Shown: positions 54,301-63,067, numbered from the stretch's first letter. The stretch: 64,000 nt of DNA from Eubacterium sp. (GCA_017480495.1 JAFVAQ010000036.1:1-64000); one strand, 5' to 3'. Notes: a model not told the origin generated them from the letters alone. Made by a program: numbers and translations.

Positions 54301-55913
54301 GGAGCTGTTTTATTGTGATTTTCAGCCACTCTGTTAAATTCAGCAACTAAATCATCTATTTCCTTAGATGTGAAGCCCCTCTTCAGGATCTTCATGCATT
54401 CTCCAAGCTTTTGACCTTCTGCAGTAAGACTACGAGTGGCACCGATACTCATCTCAGCTGTTATATCTTCCGGATGATGATTTTTTCCTTCTCTAGAAGA
54501 GATACTATTTGCAGCATAGTATTCTTCCATGGATGGCATGATCGTATCATTAATCAGTCCAAGCTGTTCATTTACAAATTCCATAGGAAGAAGCCTGTCA
54601 TCAGGATGCATTGCCACTTCCCCTGACTTACGTGTAAAGTTTAGATCGTTATCTATCTCAAAATAGTCACATCCTATACCTGAAGTAATGGCATGACGCA
54701 TGGTTTCAAGCTGCATAGCCACATTCTTATCAGCATCACTGGCATTCGGATACTTCTCATCAACTACCTCACGTATAGTCTTTCCATCTGCAGTTTTAAA
54801 GAGATCAAACTCATCCTTCACCACATGCAGATATGTCATAAGGGTAGGACCTGTGTATACATACTTGTAGCTCTTATAGTATGATTCCTGAATCTTCTCT
54901 TTCACATTATCCGGAAGACTAAGCATATCATCTGTAGAGAGAATATCCTCATTTAATACATCTGAGTACTCAGAAAGGTTCACGTCACGGGCACGCTTTG
55001 TTTCTGTAAGTACATCATCCTTAGCAGAGCCTAAATATGAAGGTCTCATTCCCACCTTCAACTCTTCAAACATCTGCTTCTTAGGATAAGTATCCACCTC
55101 TCCCTTTAAGTACTTATCATATTCAGGCGAGCCTCCTGATTTATCATCCTTTGAAGTGAGCTTAGGAGTCAGAGATGGAATAGAACCATTTACAACATTT
55201 ACATTAATCACCTCAGTATTAGATATTTCTGAGACCTTCTTACCGCCGTACTGCTTATGGAAGTCATTAAGAAAATCAATGGCTAAGCATTCTGCATCCT
55301 TACCATAATTAGGAGAATTGATGTATGTCATATTGCTTAGAACATACTGATTATAAATAACCGCCTTAGCTCTATTCTGCTCGAACTTAGCAGTATCCTT
55401 CATACCGGACATATACATACGTCTCTTATCAGGCTCTGTTTTACCTGAGTCAAGATTCTCATAATCCTGTCCCATATCAATCATAAAGTTCTCCAGCCCA
55501 TGTAGAACACGCTCCTGCTCCATAAGCTGGTCACGGGTTTTAAGCTCGCCGCCAAAGTCAGGAATCTGGAAATCCTGCAGCTTCTCGTACAAGCGCTCAT
55601 GCATTCCACCCAGAGCCTTAAGATTATCCTCTACGGACTTTTCAGGATTATGATACTTACTTATATACTCCTTGAAGTAATTCATATAATCCTCATTACT
55701 AATATCATCCAGCACCATAGCACGCTCGATGGAAAATCCCTTATCCGCAATAAGAAAAGCTCTTAGCGCAGTATCCATTGATGCTCGTCTGTTGAGCTTA
55801 CATGAGTATGTTGTATATGCCCTTTCACATTCTTCATTTACATATTTGAGATCATTTTCTGATAATAACGTATGCCTGTAATATGGTGGTGCAAGTACTT
55901 CATTTTCCTTCAT
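51375..55913 (-). CDS. Large modular protein (1512 aa), paralogue of the 2855-aa protein
   Basis: A soluble protein without signal peptide. The N-terminal module (about 15-130) and the next region, including VVKDEFDLFKTADGKTIREVV (given in part), match the 2855-aa protein. The matching resumes with DFEELTTKPYDKKI and runs to the end: VAKEAYETEHRKMEGLF, DAPIEQGTKIYVHAKL, SMFDYLMAHPEDS, AAQYNKWKKDYNSEL, DTKMIGDRVKNN. The C-terminal helical module (about 1395-1455) and basic tail are also shared. It is the same architecture minus the long central insert. It lies 14 bases upstream of the 50461 gene. Function is unknown. Confidence 0.88.
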   Translation of the reverse strand: MKENEVLAPPYYRHTLLSENDLKYVNEECERAYTTYSCKLNRRASMDTALRAFLIADKGFSIERAMVLDDISNEDYMNYFKEYISKYHNPEKSVEDNLKALGGMHERLYEKLQDFQIPDFGGELKTRDQLMEQERVLHGLENFMIDMGQDYENLDSGKTEPDKRRMYMSGMKDTAKFEQNRAKAVIYNQYVLSNMTYINSPNYGKDAECLAIDFLNDFHKQYGGKKVSEISNTEVINVNVVNGSIPSLTPKLTSKDDKSGGSPEYDKYLKGEVDTYPKKQMFEELKVGMRPSYLGSAKDDVLTETKRARDVNLSEYSDVLNEDILSTDDMLSLPDNVKEKIQESYYKSYKYVYTGPTLMTYLHVVKDEFDLFKTADGKTIREVVDEKYPNASDADKNVAMQLETMRHAITSGIGCDYFEIDNDLNFTRKSGEVAMHPDDRLLPMEFVNEQLGLINDTIMPSMEEYYAANSISSREGKNHHPEDITAEMSIGATRSLTAEGQKLGECMKILKRGFTSKEIDDLVAEFNRVAENHNKTAPEGEKWKERRNTTSPDGFTRMATSLEEQMAFYNIVMQTYKNKPYKLIGTDNNIGNEISEVKYTYDKDFEELTTKPYDKKIENLKKTAVTDDDKEMLDQVNNQLSERAGSYTFFSSYFFTDTAGVILETRAIESMDKLQGGHYGKYGDMQKTESLPGSEIQITVSTNPKLVQDLENNPVTMSEGSKAKVLETLKKIKEAGYVDKDAPIEQGTKIYVHAKLIKARKELQKAVDSGSLDKIRVAKEAYETEHRKMEGLFQSVRENFGDIDVAPGNVYTVRNADVPPEFSLDTLNDSKLNGLYQAANACEKMGITPEEFLENPGKHLLEYVRKSTKNHSLEKYNKGDSFLSSYEKLYERSYSTHDDKNRINNDIGLGDTNLYVNRVLDGIILMESDPEKRMELERYKMLIMDEATNTVNREDTYQSALADIVEGEEKGQDYNDLKDGLKEAFLEGGNIERRHLPVVQTDDLGGVIPKTSNYQELLSQKDKYKDIIKKYETSLKDLERINEANERKSDSNKEKDDAGDYKHLEAIVDADVALESIEESMFDYLMAHPEDSMKPEYKELEKKALEAHENLGLSGRSKVAAQYNKWKKDYNSELNVLGDDAKNIDTRFNKNIERLQKRINKAVKTGNQKSLNESVEIFKDMVEDRLKDLADDYRLHRVTESYYIERTEQLLSIRENPTRKMGNIPKFLDPKDPERYARDTKMIGDRVKNNTKDHYLDNIKNYKRWKLQQKDMELLEESELSADEWNALYKSEIERATAGISLPAGYRELDNSLNSDLNLGYGSIVNEADLDASGKLESSVYDKPVTNKKYTLKSKIKEFKAEFVEPDRDRLDKHIELLAECITAEISERMGSLPNGVEQDVFARRLLKNTDFQNFANMTINNIYSEYAKNGMQAGMKTADTIITLVQDQSILKGCDLNQKYRGKNKEKLSDPNFKEQEVLPGDRYMKQRFIEKRYPRPTRHKGNEHDKSRKV

Positions 55914-55966
55914 AATCTCTATCTCCTACTAATTCCTTCTAGTGTTTTGGTATGTTTTCCTTAGTG

Positions 55967-57016
55967 TTAAATGTGTGGATGAGTCATTTCCTTCTGCTTA
56001 TACTTTGACTTATCCATAGTTATCTCACGCTTCTTTTCCTTAGCCTTCTCTATACGGACTTCCTTAGCCTTGATAGCCCTCTCGGCACCAAAGTCTGCGA
56101 GAGATATATGGTCCTTATGGTTCTCAGCCTCAGAACCACGAACTTCATTGATTCTATCCTCAATAGCCTGAGCTTTATCCGCAAGCATAGGGTTATACTT
56201 TGCCATGATTGAGAGACCGTCTACAGCATTATTAAAGTGCTCTACGCCGACATCTGTCTTACGCACTCTCTTCTTGCCCTTCATGTATTTCTCAATGCTT
56301 TCCATAGCCTTATAGTTCTTGGATATAATTTCATCCTCTGTCAGCATGGCATTATTTGGATCCAACTCAGATACAGCCTTAATGGAATTAACCATATTCT
56401 TATATTCTGCAGTTCTATTATCAGAAGTCATAAGACTTTCATATAGCTGCTTCATCTCTTTTACATAGCCTGCCAGATCCTCAGGTCTTCCATACAGGTC
56501 TCTAAGTCTTGTATTAACTCCAACTCTGACACCCTGAGGATCTCTAAGCATATCATTCAGCTCTATCTCATGCATATTTGCCAGATCAAGAGTCTGCTTA
56601 ACCTTTGTAGCATTCTTATTTATAAGTGACTCACTAAACTCTTTAGTATTGTCTGCTTTAAGAAGCATATATGCTGCTGCCGCCTTCGCCACAGTATCTA
56701 TCTTCTCACGAACGCTTTTTTCTATCTTATCCTGGCCGGTCTTAGCCTGAATGTAAATGATATATTTATTTATATCATCCTGTGCCATTCTCTTGTTACC
56801 AGGCTCCATACCATCGTCGAATCTCTCTTCCAGATTCTCACTACGGTACATAACGTCCTCGTCTTCCTTCATCTTCTTCTCGGTCTTTTCGGACTCTTTA
56901 CGAAGCTCTTCCTCCTGCTTCTTCTTCTCTTCCTTTTCCTTTTCAATAGACTCGTAGATATCCTCATCCGGATCATTTATGCTACCGCTTATAAAATTAT
57001 CTTCAAAATCCTTCAT
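55967..57016 (-). CDS. Charged helical protein, first gene of the giant-protein run
   Basis: A soluble protein of 349 aa from the ATG at 57016 (MKDFEDNFISGSIND), which has GGAGG six bases before it; the longer frame from 57106 crosses the promoter. Residues 20-60 are a Lys/Glu coiled coil. A helical domain follows (VAKAAAAYMLLKADNTKEF, NDMLRDPQGVRVGVNTRL), then a second coiled coil with a Lys-rich end. The Ala-rich helix resembles the end modules of the larger proteins. It is the promoter-proximal gene; the next gene begins 54 bases past its stop. Confidence 0.8.
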   Translation of the reverse strand: MKDFEDNFISGSINDPDEDIYESIEKEKEEKKKQEEELRKESEKTEKKMKEDEDVMYRSENLEERFDDGMEPGNKRMAQDDINKYIIYIQAKTGQDKIEKSVREKIDTVAKAAAAYMLLKADNTKEFSESLINKNATKVKQTLDLANMHEIELNDMLRDPQGVRVGVNTRLRDLYGRPEDLAGYVKEMKQLYESLMTSDNRTAEYKNMVNSIKAVSELDPNNAMLTEDEIISKNYKAMESIEKYMKGKKRVRKTDVGVEHFNNAVDGLSIMAKYNPMLADKAQAIEDRINEVRGSEAENHKDHISLADFGAERAIKAKEVRIEKAKEKKREITMDKSKYKQKEMTHPHI

Positions 57017-57056
57017 AACGCACCTCCGTAGTGTATTTATCTTATCATTTACGGGT

Positions 57057-57090
57057 ATTATATAACAATAAGTATAACAAAAGAGCAACA
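57057..57090 (-). promoter_or_regulatory. Promoter/shared element of the giant-protein run
   Basis: The 17-base element ATAACAAAAGAGCAACA (plus strand, 57074-57090) recurs with one change at 60281-60297. On the minus strand TTGCTC (57088-57083) and TATAAT (57062-57057) are 20 bases apart, the same spacing as at 60264-60295. An alternative conventional pair, TTACTG (57099-57094) and TATACT (57076-57071) with 17 bases, overlaps it. Confidence 0.6.
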
Positions 57091-57174
57091 ATACAGTAAG
57101 AGTCATAAGTGATTTTAGAAAAAAATATGATACAATTATCAGGATTTAATTATTACTTATGAAGGGAGATAATA

Positions 57175-58161
57175 ATGTCAGAAGAAATTAAAAATGAAGA
57201 AACAACAACTAATACTACTGAGGCTGGAATTTCTACTGTGAAGGATTACATATTATATCCTAGACAGTACGAATCATACAGATGGTTCAGACCTATTGTA
57301 ACAGCACTACTTGCAGCAGTATTCTTCATAGTCATTTCTAATGTCATGACTCTTATTACATCTATGATCGTTCCTGGAGGTAGGGAAGCATATGAGCAGC
57401 TTAAGACAGGATATGACGGATTCGATGCATATTCATTAGCCGGTGCCATTATGTCCCTAGGATCAATCGCATGTATGCTGCTAGCTCTATTCCTGGCAAC
57501 ACTTGTACTTCGAGACAGGCCACTTTCATCATATTCATCTGCAAGGGGTGGATGGAGATTCTCAGTATTCTTCAAATGCTTTGCAATATGCTTAGTTGTT
57601 AGTGCCCTGCCAGTTGCAATCATTACAATTATCGGTGCAGGTGATAAGACACCTACTAAGTTCACGATTCTCGGATTTATACTATGTACAATACTCGGAC
57701 CACTTCAGTGTATCGCTGAGGAGTACATATTTAGAGGACTATTATTCCAGGCAGTCGGATCATGGACCAAGAATGTAGTTATTGCAATAATCATTTCAAT
57801 GGTTCTATTTATGAGTCAGCACCCATATAATATTTATGGAGTACTCGAGGTTGGAGCTATGGGCGCACTGATGTGCATAGCTGTAGTAATTACTAAGGGA
57901 CTGGAGGCTTCCTCAGCTATCCATATAACCAACAATATGACTCTCTTCTATCTAACAGGATTTGGAATATCGAAGATTCAGAAGAACGCAGAGCTGGAAA
58001 GCTTGATTGAGAGTACCATCATATACCTGGTATATGTAATTATACTCTATGTCATTAGCAAGAAATACGGCTGGTTCGAGCCAGTTAAGAAGGACGATGT
58101 AACACCTTATAACGCCAAATACCTGGCCAAGAAGGAAGTTAAGCGAATGAACAATGTTTAA
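57175..58161 (+). CDS. CPBP-family intramembrane protease (CAAX/Abi)
   Basis: A 328-aa membrane protein with about eight hydrophobic segments. The CPBP motifs are present: EEYIFRGLLF (EExxxR), MSQHPYNIYG (His) and SAIHITNNM (HxxxN). Members cut prenylated or membrane peptides, and some give immunity to bacteriocins. It is the only plus-strand gene in 30849-64000 and lies between the two minus-strand runs, so it may protect the cell or process their products; that is inference. The ATG at 57175 follows GAAGGGAG. Confidence 0.9.
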   Translation: MSEEIKNEETTTNTTEAGISTVKDYILYPRQYESYRWFRPIVTALLAAVFFIVISNVMTLITSMIVPGGREAYEQLKTGYDGFDAYSLAGAIMSLGSIACMLLALFLATLVLRDRPLSSYSSARGGWRFSVFFKCFAICLVVSALPVAIITIIGAGDKTPTKFTILGFILCTILGPLQCIAEEYIFRGLLFQAVGSWTKNVVIAIIISMVLFMSQHPYNIYGVLEVGAMGALMCIAVVITKGLEASSAIHITNNMTLFYLTGFGISKIQKNAELESLIESTIIYLVYVIILYVISKKYGWFEPVKKDDVTPYNAKYLAKKEVKRMNNV

Positions 58162-58164
58162 TAA

Positions 58165-58200
58165 AGTATATAGGGACGGTTCTCACCGTCCCTATATACT
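58165..58200. repeat. REP-like palindrome or bidirectional terminator
   Basis: Sixteen-base perfect arms around TCTC, with the core TAGGGACGGT. It lies between convergent stops, three bases after one and six before the other. The core matches the GGGACGG of the 78-bp repeats. Confidence 0.75.
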
Positions 58201-58206
58201 CATTAT

Positions 58207-60219
58207 TTAATATGTTGGTGTTGTTATTATTGCATCATTCGCGAAATTTTTTGAACCGTTTTTATAATTAAATTTAGCCGTTTTTTCATTTATGATTGTT
58301 GGTTGACATTTCACCCCTATTATTCCAACTGTCGGTTCTGAAACATTAAATTTGTATCTATTAACGAATTCTGCCAATGACTCATCATATATTTTCTTTT
58401 TTAACGCATCTTGATCTGACACATCATATACATAGAAGCTGTACCAACCAGAACCACCTACAAGTAGATTCAAATCAACTCTATAGCAATCGCTAAATTT
58501 AGTCCAGCTCCAGCTATCAAATATAACTCCATATGCTGAATCAAAATCTGTTATCTTATTATATATATTATTTGCGGTTAATTGATTTATGTTATCAATT
58601 GTATATCCTTTTGTCGTATACTGCGTATTTCCAATTGAGCTACTTGAGAATTTCTGAGTATGCATAAATGTCAGAGGATCCTTACGCTCTAGTCCGGCAT
58701 AAAATACCCCATTCTTACGATTTTCTATTTTGCATCCCTCAGCCATACTTATTTTAGTTGCTGCCAGATATCCATAATTGACAATTGATGAACCCTTAGT
58801 AAGTGTGAGCTGCGTTCCGTTATTATTTTCAAAACAGCATAGCTTGCCACCTGGCATAATTATTACATTTCCATCCTCAACTGTGATATTACCCTGTGCC
58901 TGCTTCGTATATGGACCTACACATCCACCGTTCTTAATTACAAGTGAACCACCATTTTTGATAACAATATTACCATTATTAATCAGATTAGTTGATAGGG
59001 ATACAATTCCTCCATCAATAGTTATTGTTTCTCCCTTCGGAATCATCATACCCTCTGACTGAGCATCCAGACCGTCCTCATCCTTGAAGCCCGCTGCACT
59101 TATAGGGAAGAATTGATCCTGTCCAATTGTCTGAGTCATAAATGCAGTAAAAAAGTGAGGTGTACCTATGAAAGCATGATAGCAATAATTCATAGTAGAC
59201 CTGTTATAGCATGGTGAAGACTCTGAACCTTGAGGAATAATATTATACTTTCTTTCAGTGTTACTCATTAAACATAGATAAGAATAATCTGTATCTCCAT
59301 TGATAACATTAGACCCAAAATTATCCTTACATACATCATTATCATAATCATCATTATATGTTATCAAATAAGTATTCTCACCTGAAAAAACTAAATGGTA
59401 TCCATCATGAGTATGACCATTTATACAGTCATCCATGTTGCGGACTAAATAATTTGCTGGCTCGTCACGCGCTTCTCCATTTTTTGTACTACAAGCCTGC
59501 AAAAACCAGTCACTATTATTCTTAGGCTGATATAATACAGCCTCTGTATTAGTAAGCTGTTTTTGCGGAAATGTAAATGATATAATAGTTCTACCATAAT
59601 CACTTCCCCATTTAGCTACCTTGATCCATGGAACACCCATTGAATCGCCTGTGGTAAAGAATTTACTGCTATTATAATCGATGTCCGACACTCCATTTTG
59701 TCCTACGTTAGTACCACAATAATATACACTAGATGTAGCATTAAAATAATACGAAGTAGAATGCTCCTCATTAGACTTCTTACCATAATGTCCTTCATAG
59801 CTATTTTCAGTCTCTGGATTATTTGGAACAGACTTAAAATATTCCTTATATTGATTCCATGAATCTGTATTTGTTGGTAGGAAACAGTGATCTCTATCTG
59901 AATAGGATGACAGGAATGGATGGTTACCATTTATAGTCTTAGTCCCTGCAAAAATAACAGGATGAAACTTATTATCACTAAGCTTTTCTCTAATATTACC
60001 GGAATTGATTCTCTCCCATTCCCAAAATGCAACTACACCAGTCTTAGGAGTAAATGCCTTCTCAGCTGACTTATCTGTATCAGTTGTCTCTGTCGTATCA
60101 TCAGCATAAACATCAATATTAGATGGAATAATATATAGACTGGACAAAGCAATGCAAGCTGCCATTATAACAGCTCCAATCACTCTCTTCCTTCTCCTGT
60201 TAATCAGAAAACTCTTCAT
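58207..60219 (-). CDS. Secreted or anchored protein with beta-helix-like repeats
   Basis: A 670-aa protein. A basic N-terminus and hydrophobic helix (VIGAVIMAACIALSSLYII) direct it outside; a cleavage after VYA is plausible. About 250-300 residues with many Cys, Tyr and Asn follow, unlike any family I know. Residues near 390-480 form short repeats of beta-helix type (GNIVIKNGGSLVIKNGG, GNITVEDGNVIIMPGGKL). The C-terminal part is mixed. It is read from the shared promoter element 62 bases upstream, and the ATG at 60219 has GGAGG eight bases before it. A surface or adhesive role is possible; unproven. Confidence 0.8.
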   Translation of the reverse strand: MKSFLINRRRKRVIGAVIMAACIALSSLYIIPSNIDVYADDTTETTDTDKSAEKAFTPKTGVVAFWEWERINSGNIREKLSDNKFHPVIFAGTKTINGNHPFLSSYSDRDHCFLPTNTDSWNQYKEYFKSVPNNPETENSYEGHYGKKSNEEHSTSYYFNATSSVYYCGTNVGQNGVSDIDYNSSKFFTTGDSMGVPWIKVAKWGSDYGRTIISFTFPQKQLTNTEAVLYQPKNNSDWFLQACSTKNGEARDEPANYLVRNMDDCINGHTHDGYHLVFSGENTYLITYNDDYDNDVCKDNFGSNVINGDTDYSYLCLMSNTERKYNIIPQGSESSPCYNRSTMNYCYHAFIGTPHFFTAFMTQTIGQDQFFPISAAGFKDEDGLDAQSEGMMIPKGETITIDGGIVSLSTNLINNGNIVIKNGGSLVIKNGGCVGPYTKQAQGNITVEDGNVIIMPGGKLCCFENNNGTQLTLTKGSSIVNYGYLAATKISMAEGCKIENRKNGVFYAGLERKDPLTFMHTQKFSSSSIGNTQYTTKGYTIDNINQLTANNIYNKITDFDSAYGVIFDSWSWTKFSDCYRVDLNLLVGGSGWYSFYVYDVSDQDALKKKIYDESLAEFVNRYKFNVSEPTVGIIGVKCQPTIINEKTAKFNYKNGSKNFANDAIITTPTY

Positions 60220-60263
60220 GTTTTTATCCTCCAGATGTTACTATCAATCAAACTGTTGTTATT

Positions 60264-60297
60264 ATTCTAACGCTAAATGAATAACAAAAGCGCAACA
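60264..60297 (-). promoter_or_regulatory. Promoter/shared element before the 60219 gene
   Basis: ATAACAAAAGCGCAACA (plus strand, 60281-60297) matches 57074-57090 at 16 of 17 bases. On the minus strand TTGCGC (60295-60290) and TAGAAT (60269-60264) are 20 bases apart. Confidence 0.6.
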
Positions 60298-60306
60298 CAT
60301 CAAAAA

Positions 60307-61248
60307 TTATTTTTCCTCTTCTGCCTCAGAAAATGAAACATGCCCATCACTATAGAATACTACCTTCTCTATTCTATTGATGCCAAGCTTCTTGCTCACA
60401 AAGCTAAGCTTTCCCTCTCCCACAATCTCTACTGGAGAATCTGCATCTGTACCAGATGCTTCTGCAACAGTCGGTGACGCAATATATGACTTATCATATG
60501 TTATTGGATCCACCTGTTCAATATTGGAAGATTTTTTCTCTTCCTCTTCTTCACTAACAGCATCTGTTAACGTATAATTATCTTCTACCTCTTCACCTAT
60601 TACATCAATAGCTACAGAATAGTATTCCTTATCCTCCTCGATATACTGTGCAACAGCCACACTATAATCAGGAGAAGTAATCTCCCAGTCACCTATACCA
60701 TTCACAAAATATACATTACCCGGTATTCCATCAGGATTATCCTCGAAGTCCGCTTCACCACAGAGAATAACGGGATTATCTGTGCCAGCTCCAATCACAT
60801 CGTCTCTTTCCTGAAGATTCCCCTCTCCTAGAATATTAATATATAATCTATCAGACGCTTCTCTAACCAATATATCATAATCAATACTAACCTTAGATAC
60901 CTTAATTCCAGCCACATCTATAGTTTTGGAGAATCTGATAGTTGTAATACCAGCTCCCTTCGGCGTAACAGTAAACTTAGTCTTGCGTCCAAATTTAGAT
61001 GTATTCACCTCTAAATACTCGTCATCAGGAAGAATTACTTCCCAGTCAATATCCTTATTCGCTTTATCCTTGATACTATATTCAAATCCACCTTCTGGAA
61101 GATATCTATACTTTACAGGATAATTAGTATCACTAAACTCTTTATTAAATTGCCTACGATATTTAGCAATCTTCACTCCTGCAAAAATAGCTACAGCGAT
61201 AACTACTACAGCAATAATACTTAAAATGATAATTGTTTTTTTTCTCAT
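60307..61248 (-). CDS. Single-pass membrane protein with beta-rich outer domains
   Basis: A 313-aa protein with an N-terminal membrane helix (IIILSIIAVVVIAVAIFAGV) and an outer part rich in beta strands. Two repeated regions look Ig-like (KFTVTPKGAGITTIRFSKT; VYFVNGIGDWEITSPDYSV). A short Ser/Glu-rich linker (EEEEEKKSSNIEQ) and a last strand-rich piece complete it. I recognise no family. The start is the ATG at 61248 after GAGG. It lies 54 bases downstream of the 62949 gene. Confidence 0.78.
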   Translation of the reverse strand: MRKKTIIILSIIAVVVIAVAIFAGVKIAKYRRQFNKEFSDTNYPVKYRYLPEGGFEYSIKDKANKDIDWEVILPDDEYLEVNTSKFGRKTKFTVTPKGAGITTIRFSKTIDVAGIKVSKVSIDYDILVREASDRLYINILGEGNLQERDDVIGAGTDNPVILCGEADFEDNPDGIPGNVYFVNGIGDWEITSPDYSVAVAQYIEEDKEYYSVAIDVIGEEVEDNYTLTDAVSEEEEEKKSSNIEQVDPITYDKSYIASPTVAEASGTDADSPVEIVGEGKLSFVSKKLGINRIEKVVFYSDGHVSFSEAEEEK

Positions 61249-61302
61249 TATTAATCCTCATTCTTCTCCTTCGTCTTCTCAATACGAGCTGCCTTCGCCT
61301 CC

Positions 61303-62949
61303 TTACTTATTAGGCTTAAGCTCTGGTGGTTTCTTGTCCAAATCCTTCTTAGCAGAGTTCTTAAGCTCTAGTGCTTTGATCTCCTTAGCCATCTTCTTCT
61401 CCATATCCTCCGACATGAACCGGACTATCTTGGAATCAAATCTACCACCCTTCATATATTTATTATATACTGTTTCGAATTCCTTAGACTTAGCAAAATC
61501 TCTGGCAGTGCTGAAGAATAAGTCTCTTCTGCCTAGAGCATTAAGTCTTGCTGATACGAATTTCTTATAATGACTCTTATCAGCATTTAATGGAGCGCTC
61601 GACTCATCAGCAATAATCTGGTGAAGCACCAGTGCTGCCAGCTGCTCCTTAACTGTTTGCTTCTCAGCATCAGTGAAATTCTTAATAGTATTATTCTGTT
61701 TCTTAGTTCTAACCAGATTATTAACCTTCTGTATCTGAGATGCAGCGTAGCCTGCAGTCTCATCATAAATACCACCAATCTCGAGTCCACTTCTAACAAT
61801 ACGATCAACCTTGGCCCACATTTTATACTCATCATCTGCGGCAGCCTTAATCTTCTTGATTGTAGGAGCTGTTCCCTTAGGAAGCTTCTCGTATACCTGC
61901 CACATCTCCATCTTGGTACGAAGCTCATTATTCTCCATGAGATCCTTATCTCGACGAAGCTGAGCCTTAAGTGGATTTACAAATTCCAGACATCTGGCAT
62001 ATATCTGATGAACCTTCTTGGACTTATCATCTGTATTGTCAGCGGTCTCCATAGCTCTTACCATGGCATGACCATTCATATATTCATTGAATTTGTTATA
62101 TAGAGCCTCTTCCTTAGCGATTAGCTCTCGGGTATATCCATTACCCTTCTTGAAATCACTGGTTCCCAGAGCAAATTCGCGTTCTACTTCCTTGAGTTCC
62201 AGATTAAGCTCCAATGCTTCCTTGATAAATTCATTGAAGAATTTCTTATCTACCTCATCTCCAGCATCTCTCAGAAGTGGTTCCATCTGAGTCCTAATCT
62301 TCTCGACTACGACTTCATAGGCCCCCTTCTTCTCCATTAGCTTACGGAATTTCTCCTCCATCTCATCGAAGCTCATATCTCCATTAATACCAGCCAGACT
62401 GAGAGTACGTGACATAGTACGTGTATACTTATCCTTAACTGCCTGCTCCTCACGCATAAGTCTGTTAGGATCATGCTCAGCCATATCCTGGAATTCCTCA
62501 TTGAGCAGGATATCCTCAACCATATCCTCTGTAACGAATCTAAATTCGTTAGTTCCAAATATCTTCTTAACAGCCACATCAAGCTGAGCCTGATGAACTA
62601 TCTCGCGATCCTTGTCAATTACCCTGTCACGTTCAGCCTTAATGCGGTTATTCTCAAATATAATTCCAGCAAATAGAGCCATCTTCACGATACTCTCTAT
62701 TTTCTTCTTCCTCTCGTCGTCCTCAGCCTGATTTATCTGGTCCTCGTACTCGAGCTTCACACCCTTAACGTAGTTAAGCTGCTGAGTGGCATTTCCTATC
62801 TCATTCTTAAGACGAGTTATCTCCTCTGGATTAGTCTCCTTATCAAGCCTATACTGGAGCTCATAGATGCGATCATTAACCTGGTTAATGGAGCTATCTA
62901 TCATCTCTAGAGCACTCTTCTTCTCTTCCTTCTCTTTGTTATCACCCAT
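61303..62949 (-). CDS. Helical coiled-coil protein of the giant-protein cluster
   Basis: A soluble 548-aa protein from the ATG at 62949 (MGDNKEKEEKKSALEM), which has GGAGG eight bases before it. Residues 1-75 form a coiled coil; the rest is helical and charged. Near 440-500 is a module like those ending the 1812-, 2855- and 1512-aa proteins (LAALVLHQIIADESSAPL, KEFETVYNKYMKGG), followed by a Lys/Pro-rich tail. No catalytic motif is seen. The shared module ties it to the other run. Confidence 0.8.
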   Translation of the reverse strand: MGDNKEKEEKKSALEMIDSSINQVNDRIYELQYRLDKETNPEEITRLKNEIGNATQQLNYVKGVKLEYEDQINQAEDDERKKKIESIVKMALFAGIIFENNRIKAERDRVIDKDREIVHQAQLDVAVKKIFGTNEFRFVTEDMVEDILLNEEFQDMAEHDPNRLMREEQAVKDKYTRTMSRTLSLAGINGDMSFDEMEEKFRKLMEKKGAYEVVVEKIRTQMEPLLRDAGDEVDKKFFNEFIKEALELNLELKEVEREFALGTSDFKKGNGYTRELIAKEEALYNKFNEYMNGHAMVRAMETADNTDDKSKKVHQIYARCLEFVNPLKAQLRRDKDLMENNELRTKMEMWQVYEKLPKGTAPTIKKIKAAADDEYKMWAKVDRIVRSGLEIGGIYDETAGYAASQIQKVNNLVRTKKQNNTIKNFTDAEKQTVKEQLAALVLHQIIADESSAPLNADKSHYKKFVSARLNALGRRDLFFSTARDFAKSKEFETVYNKYMKGGRFDSKIVRFMSEDMEKKMAKEIKALELKNSAKKDLDKKPPELKPNK

Positions 62950-63067
62950 AGTGACTTCCTCCCACAATATAACTCTAAATCACTTCCAAGCCTCACTGAA
63001 TACAACTATAGCTGCTATATTTTCGTCTCTATTACTAAGTGGAGACACTACAAGACGGAGAAAGTGC

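Noticed and set aside
61249..61302. Short frame after the 61303 gene reading KEAKAARIEKTKEKNED, similar to the end of the 55967 product.
   Set aside because: Too short, overlaps the stop of the previous gene and has no start; perhaps an old frameshifted end.
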